DNA of 64,000 nucleotides from CAYVHU01 sp964451415 (GCA_964451415.1 CAYVHU010000013.1:1-64000); one strand, 5' to 3'; shown: positions 35,422-44,721, counted from the first letter of the stretch. Made by a program: numbers and translations. The notes: generated by a model not told the origin, from the letters alone.

Positions 35422-36357
35422 TCAATCATCGAAGGCGCGGGGTTCATCGATTCCGGCGGGGTCCTGGTGCACCAGGACCTCGGCACGGGGATAGGCGTCT
35501 TCGATGAGCGCCATCACACCATCGGCCACGTCATGGGCTTCCTTCAAAGTCAGTTCGCCACTCATCTCAAGATGCATCTGGATGAACATGTCCTGCCCCG
35601 ACTGACGGGTACGCAGGTCGTGCATGTTGCGCACCTCGGGGGAACTCAAGGCGAGTTTTTTGATCTTTTCGCGGTCTTCGTCGGGCAATTCGCGATCCAT
35701 AAGCATCTGATAGGCTTCGTGGCCAACTTTGATGGCCCCGTGCAAAATATAAAACGCGATGGCCAGAGCGAACAGGGGGTCGGCCAATTGCCAGTTTAAT
35801 TTGCTGGCCAGAAACAACGATACGATCACACTGGCGTTCACCAAAACATCCATAGTGTAGTGTGCGCTATCCGCCGAAATCGCCAGCGAGCCGGTGCGTT
35901 TGGTCACATATTTCTGAAAGGACACCAACACAATCGTCGCTACGATGGACACCACCATCACAATGTAGCCCGCCTGAGTATTGGTCACGCGCACGGGGTC
36001 AAAAAGCCTCGCGCCGGCCTGCAAAAGCAAGAACACGGCAGAGCCGGAGATGAACGCAGCCTGCGCCAGGCCCGCCAGGCTTTCCGCCTTACCATGACCG
36101 AAACGGTGCTCTTCATCCGCAGGCTGCAAGGCATGGCGCACGGCGAACAGGTTCACCGTAGAGGCCGCAATATCCAGCAGTGAATCGACCAGCGTTGACA
36201 ACAAGCTGACACTATCGGTCGCCAGCCAGGCCGCGAACTTGATGACAATCAAGATGAGCGCCGTTCCCACGGCGGCGTAGGTGGCCAGCCTCATCAGGCG
36301 TTCTGCATCGGCGCGCGCCTTCGCCTTCACCGTCGGCTGCGCTTTTTTCTCGCTCAT
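35422..36357 (-). CDS. CDF-family cation efflux pump (FieF/YiiP type)
   Basis: This 311-aa inner-membrane Zn2+/Fe2+-H+ antiporter has six helices. Metal-site residues match the FieF type: D-x3-D in STLVDSLLDIAAS and H-x3-D in ADSAHYTMDVLVN. A cytoplasmic ferredoxin-like C-terminal domain follows (PEVRNMHDLRTRQSGQDMFIQMHLE). The ATG overlaps the pdxH stop by 4 bp (ATGA), so the two are co-translated. The link between PLP synthesis and metal export is not obvious. Confidence 0.93.
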   Translation of the reverse strand: MSEKKAQPTVKAKARADAERLMRLATYAAVGTALILIVIKFAAWLATDSVSLLSTLVDSLLDIAASTVNLFAVRHALQPADEEHRFGHGKAESLAGLAQAAFISGSAVFLLLQAGARLFDPVRVTNTQAGYIVMVVSIVATIVLVSFQKYVTKRTGSLAISADSAHYTMDVLVNASVIVSLFLASKLNWQLADPLFALAIAFYILHGAIKVGHEAYQMLMDRELPDEDREKIKKLALSSPEVRNMHDLRTRQSGQDMFIQMHLEMSGELTLKEAHDVADGVMALIEDAYPRAEVLVHQDPAGIDEPRAFDD

Positions 36358-36950
36358 GGATAGAGGCGTTCCTTACGCCACGGCCCCGCACCTTCGCGCG
36401 TATACACCACACGTTCGTGCAGGCGAAACGGACGATCACGCCAAAATTCGATACGCTGAGGCACCACGCAAAAACCCGACCAGAAATCCGGTCGGGGAAT
36501 CTTTCCCACGGCGAATTTTGCCGCAAATTTCGCCACCCGAGCTTCCAGCGCGAACATTCCATCCAAGGGCTGGGACTGTTTCGAGGCCCACGCCCCGATG
36601 CGTGAATCCCGAGGCCGCGAAGCATAATAGGCATCCGCCTGCGCGGCATCGACCGCCTCGACATTGCCCGACACGCGGATTTGCCGCTTCAGACTTTTCC
36701 AGTGAAAAACCAGCGCGGCCACGGGATTGGCCGTCAATTCGCGCGCCTTTTGACTGCCCAGATTGGTGTAGAAGACAAAGCCCCGTTCATCCACCTCCTT
36801 CAACAACACCATGCGCGCGGACGGGACGGCGTCCTTCGTCGCACTCGCCAAGGTCATCGCATTGGCGTCGTTGGGTTCTTTTTCCACCGCCAGGGCCATC
36901 CAGTCGTGAAAAATATCCAGGGGGTCGACGGCACCGGAGCTTGCGTTCAT
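36354..36950 (-). CDS. pdxH: Pyridoxamine 5'-phosphate oxidase
   Basis: This 198-aa FMN enzyme oxidises PNP/PMP to pyridoxal 5'-phosphate. Signature segments are SARMVLLKEVDERGFVFYTN (FMN and substrate binding), SQKARELTANPVAALVFHW, and the C-terminal WSGFCVVPQRIEFW...RLHERVVY. The length fits the family. It is the first gene of a two-gene operon with the CDF exporter. Confidence 0.95.
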   Translation of the reverse strand: MNASSGAVDPLDIFHDWMALAVEKEPNDANAMTLASATKDAVPSARMVLLKEVDERGFVFYTNLGSQKARELTANPVAALVFHWKSLKRQIRVSGNVEAVDAAQADAYYASRPRDSRIGAWASKQSQPLDGMFALEARVAKFAAKFAVGKIPRPDFWSGFCVVPQRIEFWRDRPFRLHERVVYTREGAGPWRKERLYP

Positions 36951-37112
36951 GATTGGAAAAACCTTTGTGTTTCCCGTTTGTTAGCGTGATCCAACAAAAA
37001 TATTAAAAAGAGATTTGGCAGAACCGCTTACAAATCGTCATTGTCGTTTAACATCCCTCTTACCATTATCTACACAAGAAGGCGACGCGCAAACAAGGAT
37101 GAAGAACCCAAC

Positions 37113-37985
37113 ATGATGGCTGATCCTTACCGCATCCTGGGCGTGGCGCGCGGTGCCAGAACCGAAGAAATAAAATCGGCCTATCGCCGCCTTGCGCGCG
37201 AAACCCATCCCGATCACAAACCCGGCGACAAAATAGCGGAAAGTCGTTTCAAAGACCTCTCCAACGCCTACGCTCTTCTTCTGGATCCGGATAAACGACA
37301 CAAGTTCGACGCCGGTGAAATCGACGCCCACGGCAACCACCGTGCCCCACACACCAGCCAAAGCACGACAAAAAGCAGACGGGGGACGAAGGGGCGCTCA
37401 TCGCGCGCTCATTCTTCCATCAAGGCGCGCGGCGCGGATGTCACGTATGTGCTGAAGGTCTCTTTGGCCGAGGCTGCCATGGGGGGGGAAAAAACGGTGC
37501 GCATGACCAACGGCAAAACGCTCAAGGTGCGCATCCCCGCAAAAACCGAAGACGGGCAGACCCTGCGGCTGAAACACCAGGGCATGAGCGGCCTCGGGGG
37601 GGGGCCATCCGGCGACGCACTGGTGGAAATTCTCATTGAGACGGACGGCGCCTTTCGCGCCGACGGCCTTGACGTCTATTCCGAAGAGGCCGTGAGCCTG
37701 CCCGAGGCCGTGCTGGGAGGACGAATCGAGGTGCAGACCCTGCACGGCCCGATGCGCGTCATGGTGCCGGAAAATTCCAATTCCGGGACTCGTTTGCGCC
37801 TCAAGGGAAAGGGCCTGCACCGCGGCGATGCAAAACACCAAGAATGCGGCGATCACTACGTCACATTGACGCTCCACCTGCCCAAGGGCGGCAACGCCGC
37901 GCTCAAACGGTTCATCAAAAAATGGGCATTGAAAAACAATTACAGCGTGCGCGGGAGAACGCGGCAAGCCGACGAACCATCTTGA
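37113..37985 (+). CDS. DnaJ-family co-chaperone (CbpA-like)
   Basis: This 290-aa protein starts MMADPYRILGVARGARTEE; of the two adjacent ATGs, 37113 or 37116 may be used, behind aaggatgaag. The J domain (2-65) has the HPD triad in ARETHPDHKPG. A Gly-poor linker with many Ser/Arg follows, then the two beta-sandwich substrate-binding domains (TYVLKVSLAEAAMGGEKTV; LPEAVLGGRIEVQTLHGP). No zinc-finger domain is present, so it is type II. It would stimulate DnaK. Confidence 0.92.
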   Translation: MMADPYRILGVARGARTEEIKSAYRRLARETHPDHKPGDKIAESRFKDLSNAYALLLDPDKRHKFDAGEIDAHGNHRAPHTSQSTTKSRRGTKGRSSRAHSSIKARGADVTYVLKVSLAEAAMGGEKTVRMTNGKTLKVRIPAKTEDGQTLRLKHQGMSGLGGGPSGDALVEILIETDGAFRADGLDVYSEEAVSLPEAVLGGRIEVQTLHGPMRVMVPENSNSGTRLRLKGKGLHRGDAKHQECGDHYVTLTLHLPKGGNAALKRFIKKWALKNNYSVRGRTRQADEPS

Positions 37986-37988
37986 AAG

Positions 37989-38804
37989 TCAAACCCGCGG
38001 CAACGTCTGAGCCAACCGCCCGCCAAGGCGTACGGGATCAATGCGCTGTGCAAGTCCCGTGGCATCGTGCGTTTCGACGAACACACCGCACAACGTCCCT
38101 TCGCCCGTGGCGGGCTGAAGGCGTTCGCCGCGCATTTTCGAAAGAAAGCGGCCGATCGCCGGCCCTTTGGTCATGCCGATCACCGAATCGTAGTCTCCAC
38201 ACATCCCGGCATCGCTCTGATATGCGGTACCGGCAGGCAGTATCTGTGCATCCGCCGTCGGAACATGGCTATGGCTGCCCACCACCAGAGACGCCCGACC
38301 ATCAAAATATTGCCCCATGGCCATCTTTTCGCTAGTTGCCTCGCCATGGATGTCAAGCACCGCGCAATCCACGCCTTCGCCAAGGCGTTTGTTGAGCAAG
38401 GCACGGCTCACGGCGGCAAACGGATCGTCCAGCGGGTCCATGAACAAACGCCCCATGGCCTGCATCACCAACACCTTCTGTCCGCTTCGCGCACTAAACA
38501 CACCCGCGCCCACGCCTGGCGTTCCTTCGGGAAAGTTGAGCGGCCGCAACACGCGGGGGTCGTTTTGGATGTAGTCAACGATTTCGCGCTGATCCCAAAC
38601 ATGATTGCCGGTGGTGATCACATCCACACCCAGATCGAAAAACTGTTCGCAAATCGCCCCCGTAATCCCAAAACCGTGCGCCGCGTTTTCGCCGTTCAGC
38701 ACCACAAAATCGAGGTCTAAATCCTCACGCAGGCGCGGCAGATGCGCCGCCACCGCCAAACGCCCGGCTTTGCCCACGACATCGCCGACATATAATATTT
38801 TCAT
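37989..38804 (-). CDS. YmdB-like metallophosphoesterase (TIGR00282 type)
   Basis: This 271-aa protein starts MKILYVGDVVGKAGR. Metal ligands appear in GDVVG, LNGENAAHG, TTGNHVWDQ, DIHGEATSEK and GSHSHVPT, the set found in YmdB, a phosphodiesterase acting on cyclic nucleotides in Bacillus. It starts 1 nt after the 5-FCL stop, so the two are coupled. A frame is open 69 codons further upstream inside the 5-FCL gene, but the family start is clear. Confidence 0.92.
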   Translation of the reverse strand: MKILYVGDVVGKAGRLAVAAHLPRLREDLDLDFVVLNGENAAHGFGITGAICEQFFDLGVDVITTGNHVWDQREIVDYIQNDPRVLRPLNFPEGTPGVGAGVFSARSGQKVLVMQAMGRLFMDPLDDPFAAVSRALLNKRLGEGVDCAVLDIHGEATSEKMAMGQYFDGRASLVVGSHSHVPTADAQILPAGTAYQSDAGMCGDYDSVIGMTKGPAIGRFLSKMRGERLQPATGEGTLCGVFVETHDATGLAQRIDPVRLGGRLAQTLPRV

Positions 38805-38805
38805 G

Positions 38806-39408
38806 TCATGGTCCCTTGGAAACTTCGATTGCCTCGGCTTCGGTGATAATCCAATCGAGCGGCTGGTCGTAGGCGTCCCGGGGCACGGCGTCAACTTCCT
38901 GCGCGGCGTAGGCCGCGCCGATGGCCACACACGCACCGGTTTTACGCAACAGCGCCAGCGTGCGGTCGTAATACCCGCCGCCCCACCCGATCCGGTAGCC
39001 CTGACGATCAAACGCCAACAATGGCGTCAGCACCACGTCCGGGCGCATCATCGGCACCGCCGCAAGGGGCTGAAAGGTGCCGTGCGCCCCTGCGATCAAC
39101 GCCTCGTCCGGACGCCATGCGCGAAACCGCAAGGGGCGTTGCGACGAAACGATTTCCGGTAAACTCACGCTCACGCCGATCCGATCCAAAGCCACCAGCG
39201 CGGGACGCACGTCCATCTCATCGCCGATCGGCCAATAGCCTGCCAAGATCGCTTCGGGTCCCCCGAAATTCCGGCTGACGGACGACCACGTCCCCAAGAG
39301 ATTCTCGAAAAAACCACGGATTGCGTCGTCTCCCAAATCTTGTGCCGCCTGCGTGCGGCGCAACTTCGCCGTCTCGCGTAACAGGCTTTTCGCGTGGTCT
39401 ATGGACAT
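38806..39408 (-). CDS. fau: 5-formyltetrahydrofolate cyclo-ligase
   Basis: This 200-aa enzyme converts 5-formyl-THF to 5,10-methenyl-THF with ATP. The start MSIDHAKSLLRETAKLRR is chosen at 39408, after aggatccc; the frame extends 29 codons up into the 6S RNA region. Motifs are LAGYWPIGDEMDVRPAL, and the ATP-binding GYRIGWGGGYYDRTL. The arrangement zapA - 6S RNA - this gene is conserved widely in Proteobacteria. Confidence 0.95.
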   Translation of the reverse strand: MSIDHAKSLLRETAKLRRTQAAQDLGDDAIRGFFENLLGTWSSVSRNFGGPEAILAGYWPIGDEMDVRPALVALDRIGVSVSLPEIVSSQRPLRFRAWRPDEALIAGAHGTFQPLAAVPMMRPDVVLTPLLAFDRQGYRIGWGGGYYDRTLALLRKTGACVAIGAAYAAQEVDAVPRDAYDQPLDWIITEAEAIEVSKGP

Positions 39409-39429
39409 GCATGGGATCCTGAAAAGAAA

Positions 39430-39595
39430 GTGGACGGGGCCGCCGCAGCCGTTGGCGTATGCAATCCTCTGTGGCCTGCTAGTGCAGGTGGGCACCGTGA
39501 TACCGAACCCACGAGTCCGGCAGGGACAGCTCCCTTGAGAGACTTATAGCCCCAGGGAATGTCGATGCCTGACAAACCCGGCAGCCACCGTCCAC
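39430..39595 (-). ncRNA. ssrS: 6S RNA
   Basis: The roughly 166-nt region between zapA and the 5-FCL gene is closed by gtggacgg / ccgtccac (39588-39595 and 39430-39437 on the plus strand). The arms next to it are rich in G-C pairs (ggctgccg / cggctgcgg), and a pyrimidine-rich T run (tttctttt on the minus strand) follows. An inner part reads ccctggggctataag, the kind of bulged central region 6S RNA uses to mimic an open promoter for the housekeeping RNA polymerase. The call rests on position plus closing stem; no covariance search was possible. Confidence 0.78.
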
Positions 39596-39603
39596 TATGC
39601 AAC

Positions 39604-39966
39604 TTAAGTGCGCTCAACGCGTTGTGCAATGGTTTCGATCCGTTCGGCCATTATTTCTAAAGCCTGCGCGAGAGCATCTTCGTCAAGGGAAGAAGCGGGA
39701 GGCTCCACTTTTGCGGGGGACTGCGCGGCCGCGCGTAAAGCCTCTATCTCCCTGCGCGCCTCCGCCAGTTCATCGGCCATCATCAACCCGGTCATGGCCA
39801 GCAACCGCGCCTCGCCCGCCGTCTCGCCCCCCTGGCCGATCGCACCGACCAGTTCCGCCACACGGCGTTCCAGTTCCTGCGCCAGCTTCAAGATGTGCCG
39901 TTCTTCGCCATCGCCGCACGCGACGTCGTAGGTATAACCGTTCACACTGATGGAAACGCGCGCCAT
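39604..39966 (-). CDS. zapA: Cell division protein ZapA
   Basis: This 120-aa FtsZ-ring-associated protein has an N-terminal beta part (VSISVNGYTYDVACGDGEE), a helical dimerisation stretch (LKLAQELERRVAELVGAIG) and a long coiled-coil tail (ADELAEARREIEALRAAAQ...IMAERIETIAQRVE). It lies directly upstream of 6S RNA, as in many Proteobacteria. Confidence 0.92.
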   Translation of the reverse strand: MARVSISVNGYTYDVACGDGEERHILKLAQELERRVAELVGAIGQGGETAGEARLLAMTGLMMADELAEARREIEALRAAAQSPAKVEPPASSLDEDALAQALEIMAERIETIAQRVERT

Positions 39967-39998
39967 GGGATTTTCCTTCGCTCGTTCCCGTTTTGACC

Positions 39999-40217
39999 CT
40001 AAGTTTTTATTTTCGAAATGACCGCATCAAGGCGGGACGTCGCCTGGCCCAGGGCTTTTTTGAGAGTGGCGTTTTCGCTTCGCAAAGCCTTGACTTCAAC
40101 ATCCCGGCCCCGCTCAACCTCGCAATCAAAAACCCCATCCAGGCGTTCGATGGCCGCGCCCAGACGAACTTGTGCGTTTTTCAAGCGCGCGGCGCTTCTC
40201 TCCTGGGTGCCGGACAC
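39999..40217 (-). CDS. Small coiled-coil protein (DUF4164-like)
   Basis: This 72-aa product begins at a GTG (40217) behind a perfect aaaggag. It reads as one helical hairpin, with ERSAARLKNAQVRLGAAIER and VEVKALRSENATLKKALGQA as heptad-rich parts. Its place right before zapA matches the DUF4164-type genes of alphaproteobacteria; the family call is from memory. The frame is open to 40496, but the upstream part does not look coding. Confidence 0.72.
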   Translation of the reverse strand: MSGTQERSAARLKNAQVRLGAAIERLDGVFDCEVERGRDVEVKALRSENATLKKALGQATSRLDAVISKIKT

Positions 40218-40541
40218 GCCCCTACTCCTTTTCAATCCGCTTGCCGAAATGTTTTCCACACGACAATTGTGCTGAGGATAAGACCGCACAACCCCAATCG
40301 TCAACCGCTTCAGAAGCTTAAAAAAGGCATTGACCCGGGGTAACCTCCACGCCATTGTTCGCTTGGATTTATGCTGGGTATTATCATGGGAACGGGAACT
40401 ACGGCCTGCCTTTGACCCACACTTACGGGTAGCCCACCACAACCCGCCGGGGTGTTCGTGGTGCCGGGGGCTTATGATAAAACACGCATAATTCAAGTCT
40501 CACTCTAGACTCAAAGATTTAAGCTTTTCCGGAGGAAAATT
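40218..40541 (+). promoter_or_regulatory. 324-bp region upstream of gap, with a structured-RNA candidate
   Basis: This divergent gap holds the gap promoter and that of the small coiled-coil gene. The stretch 40381-40480 can fold: outer arms ttatcat (40381-40387) and atgataa (40474-40480); inside, agcc/ggct, caccac/gtggtg (40435-40440 and 40458-40463) and accc/gggt (40442-40445 and 40450-40453), plus a small accc/gggt hairpin at about 40415-40430. I do not recognise it as a known riboswitch. A good RBS (ccggaggaaaatt) precedes gap. Confidence 0.45.
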
Positions 40542-41543
40542 ATGGCGCTTCGTATTGGGATTAACGGTTTCGGGCGCATCGGACGCATGGTCTTCCGCGC
40601 CGTCGCGAGGGACTTCAAGGATATCGAAGTCGTCGCGATCAACGACTTGTTGGGTGCTGATTACCTCGCCTACATGCTGAAATACGATTCGGTCCATGGC
40701 CGCTTCGATGGCGAAATTTCCGTTGACGGCAACAATCTGGTGGTCAATGGCAAAACCATCCGCCTCAGCGCCGAACGCGACCCCGCCGACTTGAAGTGGA
40801 ACGAAGTCGATGTTGATATCGTGGTCGAAGCCACCGGCTTTTTCCTCACCGCGGAATCCTGTCAGAAGCACATTGATGCGGGCGCCAAAAAGGTCGTGCA
40901 AAGCGCACCGTCCAAAGATGGCACGCCAATGTTCGTGTACGGCGTCAACCACGAAGACTATGCCGGACAGGCCATCGTTTCCGCCGCCTCATGCACCACC
41001 AACTGCCTTGCCCCTGTGGCCAAGGTCCTGCACGACAACTGGGGCCTAAAACGCGGTTTGATGACCACCGTGCATGCGGCGACCGCCACCCAGAAGACCG
41101 TTGACGGCCCGTCCACCAAAGATTGGCGCGGAGGACGTGGCATTTTGGAAAATATTATCCCGTCATCGACCGGCGCAGCCAAGGCCGTCGGCGTGGTCCT
41201 TCCGGAATTGAATGGCAAGCTGACCGGCATGGCGTTTCGCGTTCCAACTTCGGACGTGTCCGTCGTCGATCTGACCGCAGAACTGGACAAGGATGCTTCT
41301 CTCGATGACATCTGCGCGGCCATGAAGGCGGCGTCCGAAGGGGCGATGGCCGGAACGCTGGCGTATACCGATGAAGCCGTCGTTTCCACGGATTTCCGCG
41401 GCATCAGCGCTTCGTCCATCTTCGACGCCAAGGCCAGCATCGCGTTGGACGGCACCTTCGTCAAGATTGTCGCCTGGTACGACAACGAATACGGCTACAC
41501 CTGCAACATGCTGCGCTTCGTCCAGCATGTCGCGGCGAACTGA
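40542..41543 (+). CDS. gap: Glyceraldehyde-3-phosphate dehydrogenase (type I)
   Basis: This 333-aa cytosolic enzyme of glycolysis and the Calvin cycle has the NAD-binding GINGFGRIGR at the N-terminus. The catalytic Cys151 lies in ASCTTNCLAP. The phosphate-binding HAATATQKTVDGPS and the C-terminal WYDNEYGY are all present. A strong RBS (ggagg) and a clear terminator delimit a single-gene unit here; pgk or tkt are not adjacent. Confidence 0.97.
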   Translation: MALRIGINGFGRIGRMVFRAVARDFKDIEVVAINDLLGADYLAYMLKYDSVHGRFDGEISVDGNNLVVNGKTIRLSAERDPADLKWNEVDVDIVVEATGFFLTAESCQKHIDAGAKKVVQSAPSKDGTPMFVYGVNHEDYAGQAIVSAASCTTNCLAPVAKVLHDNWGLKRGLMTTVHAATATQKTVDGPSTKDWRGGRGILENIIPSSTGAAKAVGVVLPELNGKLTGMAFRVPTSDVSVVDLTAELDKDASLDDICAAMKAASEGAMAGTLAYTDEAVVSTDFRGISASSIFDAKASIALDGTFVKIVAWYDNEYGYTCNMLRFVQHVAAN

Positions 41544-41562
41544 TCCGCGACACGATCCATTG

Positions 41563-41594
41563 AAAGGCGGAGCCCTGGGGCTCCGCCTTTTTTT
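41563..41594 (+). terminator. Rho-independent terminator after gap
   Basis: The stem aaaggcggagcc / ggctccgccttt has loop ctgg and a T-run to 41594. The T-run overlaps the end of the convergent histidine kinase gene. Confidence 0.92.
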
Positions 41595-43833
41595 ATGTAG
41601 GAAACGTCGCTTTCATCACCCCATCGACCACCTGCACGATCTTTGAAATGTCGAAGGGTTTGGTAATATAATCCCGAAAGCCCTGACGCAAGGCGTCGTC
41701 GATGCTTGCCGGCAGGATGTCCGCGCTGACGGCGATCACCGGGATGGCGCAGGTGTCTTCTCTTTTTTTCAAAATCTGCAAGGCTTCCCCCCCCTTCATG
41801 CCGGGCAGGTCTATGTCCATCAAGATCAAATCAGGCAACGCTTTTTCCAGACTCTTAAAAGCGGCCTCGGCGGAACCGACGCAAATCAGGTTATAAACCT
41901 CGAACTCCTTGAAAATGGCTTTCATTAAATCCGCATTGGCTTTGTTGTCCTCCACATAGAGAATTCGGAACCGGCCCGTATCGGGAGCCCGCGACATGGC
42001 CTGGCGCGCCGCTTTCTTGCGTTTCGACCACAGAGCCTTGTTCTTTTTGGGCTTTTGCGTCGAAACGGGGATATCGATCCAAAATGACGAGCCCGTTCCG
42101 GGGCGACTTTCAAAGCCGATCTTGCCATCCATCAACTCCACCAGTTCACGGGTAATGGTCAGGCCGATCCCGGTGCCTTCAACGTTGGAGGCTTCGGCGC
42201 CCAAACGATTGAAAGGCTCGAACAAGCTGGCTTGTTTGTCCTCCGCAATGCCTTCGCCCTGATCGCGCACGATAAAACGCAACATATCACCGTCCTGGTG
42301 CGCTTCCAGCGTCACTTTCCCCCTGAGACGATTGTACTTCACGGCATTGGACAGCAAATTCAACAAAGACTGAATCAAACGCGTATTGTCAGCGCGCAAA
42401 AGAGGCAGTTCCTGCCCTTCAGTTTTGTCCTGGATGACGATGCCTACTTTGTTTCCCAAGGTGCGCGCCATGTCGATACACTGGTTGATGATATCGCGCG
42501 CCCGCACGTTTTCGATACTCAGCGATATGTTGCCGGTGTCGATGCGCGACAAATCGAGAATTTGATTGATAAGATCCAGCAGGTGGTTCCCGCTTTTCAG
42601 AATTTGATCGACGGGTTCTTGCTGGCCCTGCGCCAGCTTGCCGAGCTTGAGAATTTGCCCGAAGCCCAAAATTGCGTTCATCGGGGTGCGTAACTCATGG
42701 CTCATGGACGACAGAAACAACGTTTTGGCTTGATTGGCTTCCTCCGCCAGTTTTTGCGCGCGTTCCGCGGCCTCTTTGGCCATGCTGAGTTCAAGTTCGG
42801 CCATCTTGCCCGCGGTGACATCCGCGCCGGTACCGCGATAGCCCTGAAAGCGTCCATGTTCATCGAATACGGGACGGCCATTGATGGAAACCCAGACCTG
42901 GGAGCGATCGGGCCGTGTGTTGGTGCAGACAAAATTACGAAAGGGCCTGTGCGCGTGAAGCACCCTCATATGGCGTCGCCATTGTTCCACGTCGATTCCC
43001 AAAATACCGACCCCATCGGCGCGCTTGCCCAGCAAGTCCGCCTGCGCCATGCCCGTCACTTCGCCAAAGCGGCTGGAGAGATAGCAAAAACAAAGTTTCT
43101 CATCCATCTCCCAATACCAATCGGCCGCCGAAGCGCCGAAATCGCGAAAACGGGCCTCGCTCTGCGTCAGGGCTTTCTGGGTCGTATTGATGCTGTTTCG
43201 CATCGCATCGAAGGCTGTGATCAAGGCCCCGATCTCGTTGCCCTGGGGAACGGGCAAGGCCGTCTCATAATCGCCCTTGGCGAGCCTTTGCGCCGCAACG
43301 ATCAGCCTGTTGACCGGGCGACGCACCAGAAGTTCCAGCACGACCACCATGCCGATGAGCACCAAGATAAACGCGACGCCCAAAACCCAAGCCAGTTGGA
43401 ACGTTTCGCGACGTCGTTCATGGCGCGCCTGCTCCAGGTCCGCACTCATGATTAAACGCCCCAGCAGTTTTCCTTTCACGGTGATGTCGCGCTCGAAAAC
43501 GTTCAAATTCTCCCTGTTCAGAATCTTTTTGGGTTTCTCGACAATGGGATAGATGCGCAGTGCATTCGCAGAATACAGCTCAAGGCGCACCCATTCGGGA
43601 TTGCGCGCCTTCACGGCGTCCAAGGTTGCATTGACGGAAGCGTACTCCTGTTGCAGTAAAAACGGGATCAAGGCCTCGACAACGGTGTCGAGGTGCCTTT
43701 GTGTAACCGCTTTCACGCGTTGCGCCGCACCGCTTTCGACGCTCGGCACCCAGTAAAAGACCATGTATGCGCCAGCCACACTCGCCACGCCCATCACCAG
43801 TGCCAAAAGTATTACGCGAATGGACATGCGCAC
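41593..43833 (-). CDS. Hybrid sensor histidine kinase (HAMP-PAS-HisKA-HATPase-REC)
   Basis: This 746-aa membrane kinase has TM1 at 7-27, a small periplasmic domain (28-146), TM2 at 147-169, HAMP 170-220 and PAS about 225-345 (WYWEMDEKLCFCYLSSRF). HisKA has His379 in SMSHELRTPMNAILGF, and the ATPase has NLLSNAVKYN and GTGIGL. The C-terminal receiver (about 625-740) has the phospho-Asp in DLILMDIDLPGM. It lies 51 bp after a PhnD-type binding protein gene in the same direction, so that protein may feed ligand to its periplasmic domain. No separate output regulator is next to it. Confidence 0.94.
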   Translation of the reverse strand: MRMSIRVILLALVMGVASVAGAYMVFYWVPSVESGAAQRVKAVTQRHLDTVVEALIPFLLQQEYASVNATLDAVKARNPEWVRLELYSANALRIYPIVEKPKKILNRENLNVFERDITVKGKLLGRLIMSADLEQARHERRRETFQLAWVLGVAFILVLIGMVVVLELLVRRPVNRLIVAAQRLAKGDYETALPVPQGNEIGALITAFDAMRNSINTTQKALTQSEARFRDFGASAADWYWEMDEKLCFCYLSSRFGEVTGMAQADLLGKRADGVGILGIDVEQWRRHMRVLHAHRPFRNFVCTNTRPDRSQVWVSINGRPVFDEHGRFQGYRGTGADVTAGKMAELELSMAKEAAERAQKLAEEANQAKTLFLSSMSHELRTPMNAILGFGQILKLGKLAQGQQEPVDQILKSGNHLLDLINQILDLSRIDTGNISLSIENVRARDIINQCIDMARTLGNKVGIVIQDKTEGQELPLLRADNTRLIQSLLNLLSNAVKYNRLRGKVTLEAHQDGDMLRFIVRDQGEGIAEDKQASLFEPFNRLGAEASNVEGTGIGLTITRELVELMDGKIGFESRPGTGSSFWIDIPVSTQKPKKNKALWSKRKKAARQAMSRAPDTGRFRILYVEDNKANADLMKAIFKEFEVYNLICVGSAEAAFKSLEKALPDLILMDIDLPGMKGGEALQILKKREDTCAIPVIAVSADILPASIDDALRQGFRDYITKPFDISKIVQVVDGVMKATFPT

Positions 43834-43884
43834 ACGCCGCTTGTTCCTGTTTTCAGTGTCCCATTTGGAGCCGGGGTCATCGAA

Positions 43885-44721
43885 TCACTCCTTAATGTAG
43901 TATGGACCAAGGCCCATTTCCCGCATCATTTTATAATCCTGCAACCGGGTCATCCCCAGTTTCACAATGGACGCTTTGGCCAGTAATTCCTCACCACGGC
44001 GAGTTTGCGCCAGTTCAAGCAACGCCTTGGTCACTACGATGCGGGTCCGTTCGGGCACCCGGGGATGAGCCGCCATTGCGTGCGTCGGAAAATCCCGGGT
44101 CTTGAAAAGTACGCGCAGGCGATTGCGGATTTCCGGTGGTTGCCGATTAAGCGTTGACATCGCACCGCCGCCTGCGGGTGTTTGGCCGAGAAAAACATGC
44201 AGATACACAGATGAATGGGTGCGCACGTAAAGCAGTTTGATCCTGACCTTTCCCCCTTCCTGGCGACCCAGCGCGGCGCGGATCGCCAAGGACGCAGCCA
44301 GGGAATTCGGCGAAGGGAAAGCCACCTCCAACCCTTCCAGGTCGCGTAAGGTTTTCAGTTCGGAGTCCCGACGCACCACCACAATCCCCCGCAAAGTGCT
44401 TCCGACATCACGCACCAGCGGAATATACCCCTGGACCAATCCCGTCGTGACCACCTGATAGGGGTTCATGTAGGCGAAATCGTAATCACCGCGCGTCAGG
44501 GCGGCAGCGAACTCCGTATTGTCCTTCACCCCCAAAAGTTTGAACTTCAACCCGCTTTGAGCTTCAAGCTGGCGCAGAATAGGCATCCAGATATCCGCGA
44601 TCTTACGCGGCTCATACTGGGGTATCACGCCCAGCTTATAAACCCTTTGCGCGTAGGCCGGCGAGGCCGCCAAAATGATGAGAACCACCACCCCCCGGAA
44701 GACTCTTCTGATGATCCCCAT
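43885..44721 (-). CDS. PhnD-like periplasmic substrate-binding protein
   Basis: This protein of about 278 aa has a signal peptide (VFRGVVVLIILAASPAYA) and a type 2 periplasmic-binding fold of the phosphate/phosphite/phosphonate (PhnD) family: YKLGVIPQYEPRKIADIWMP, GDYDFAYMNPYQVV and GLEVAFPSPNSLAASLAIRA. The start is the ATG at 44721; another lies ten codons up. No ABC permease or ATPase gene is adjacent. It sits directly before a histidine kinase, which suggests a sensory rather than transport use. Confidence 0.88.
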   Translation of the reverse strand: MGIIRRVFRGVVVLIILAASPAYAQRVYKLGVIPQYEPRKIADIWMPILRQLEAQSGLKFKLLGVKDNTEFAAALTRGDYDFAYMNPYQVVTTGLVQGYIPLVRDVGSTLRGIVVVRRDSELKTLRDLEGLEVAFPSPNSLAASLAIRAALGRQEGGKVRIKLLYVRTHSSVYLHVFLGQTPAGGGAMSTLNRQPPEIRNRLRVLFKTRDFPTHAMAAHPRVPERTRIVVTKALLELAQTRRGEELLAKASIVKLGMTRLQDYKMMREMGLGPYYIKE

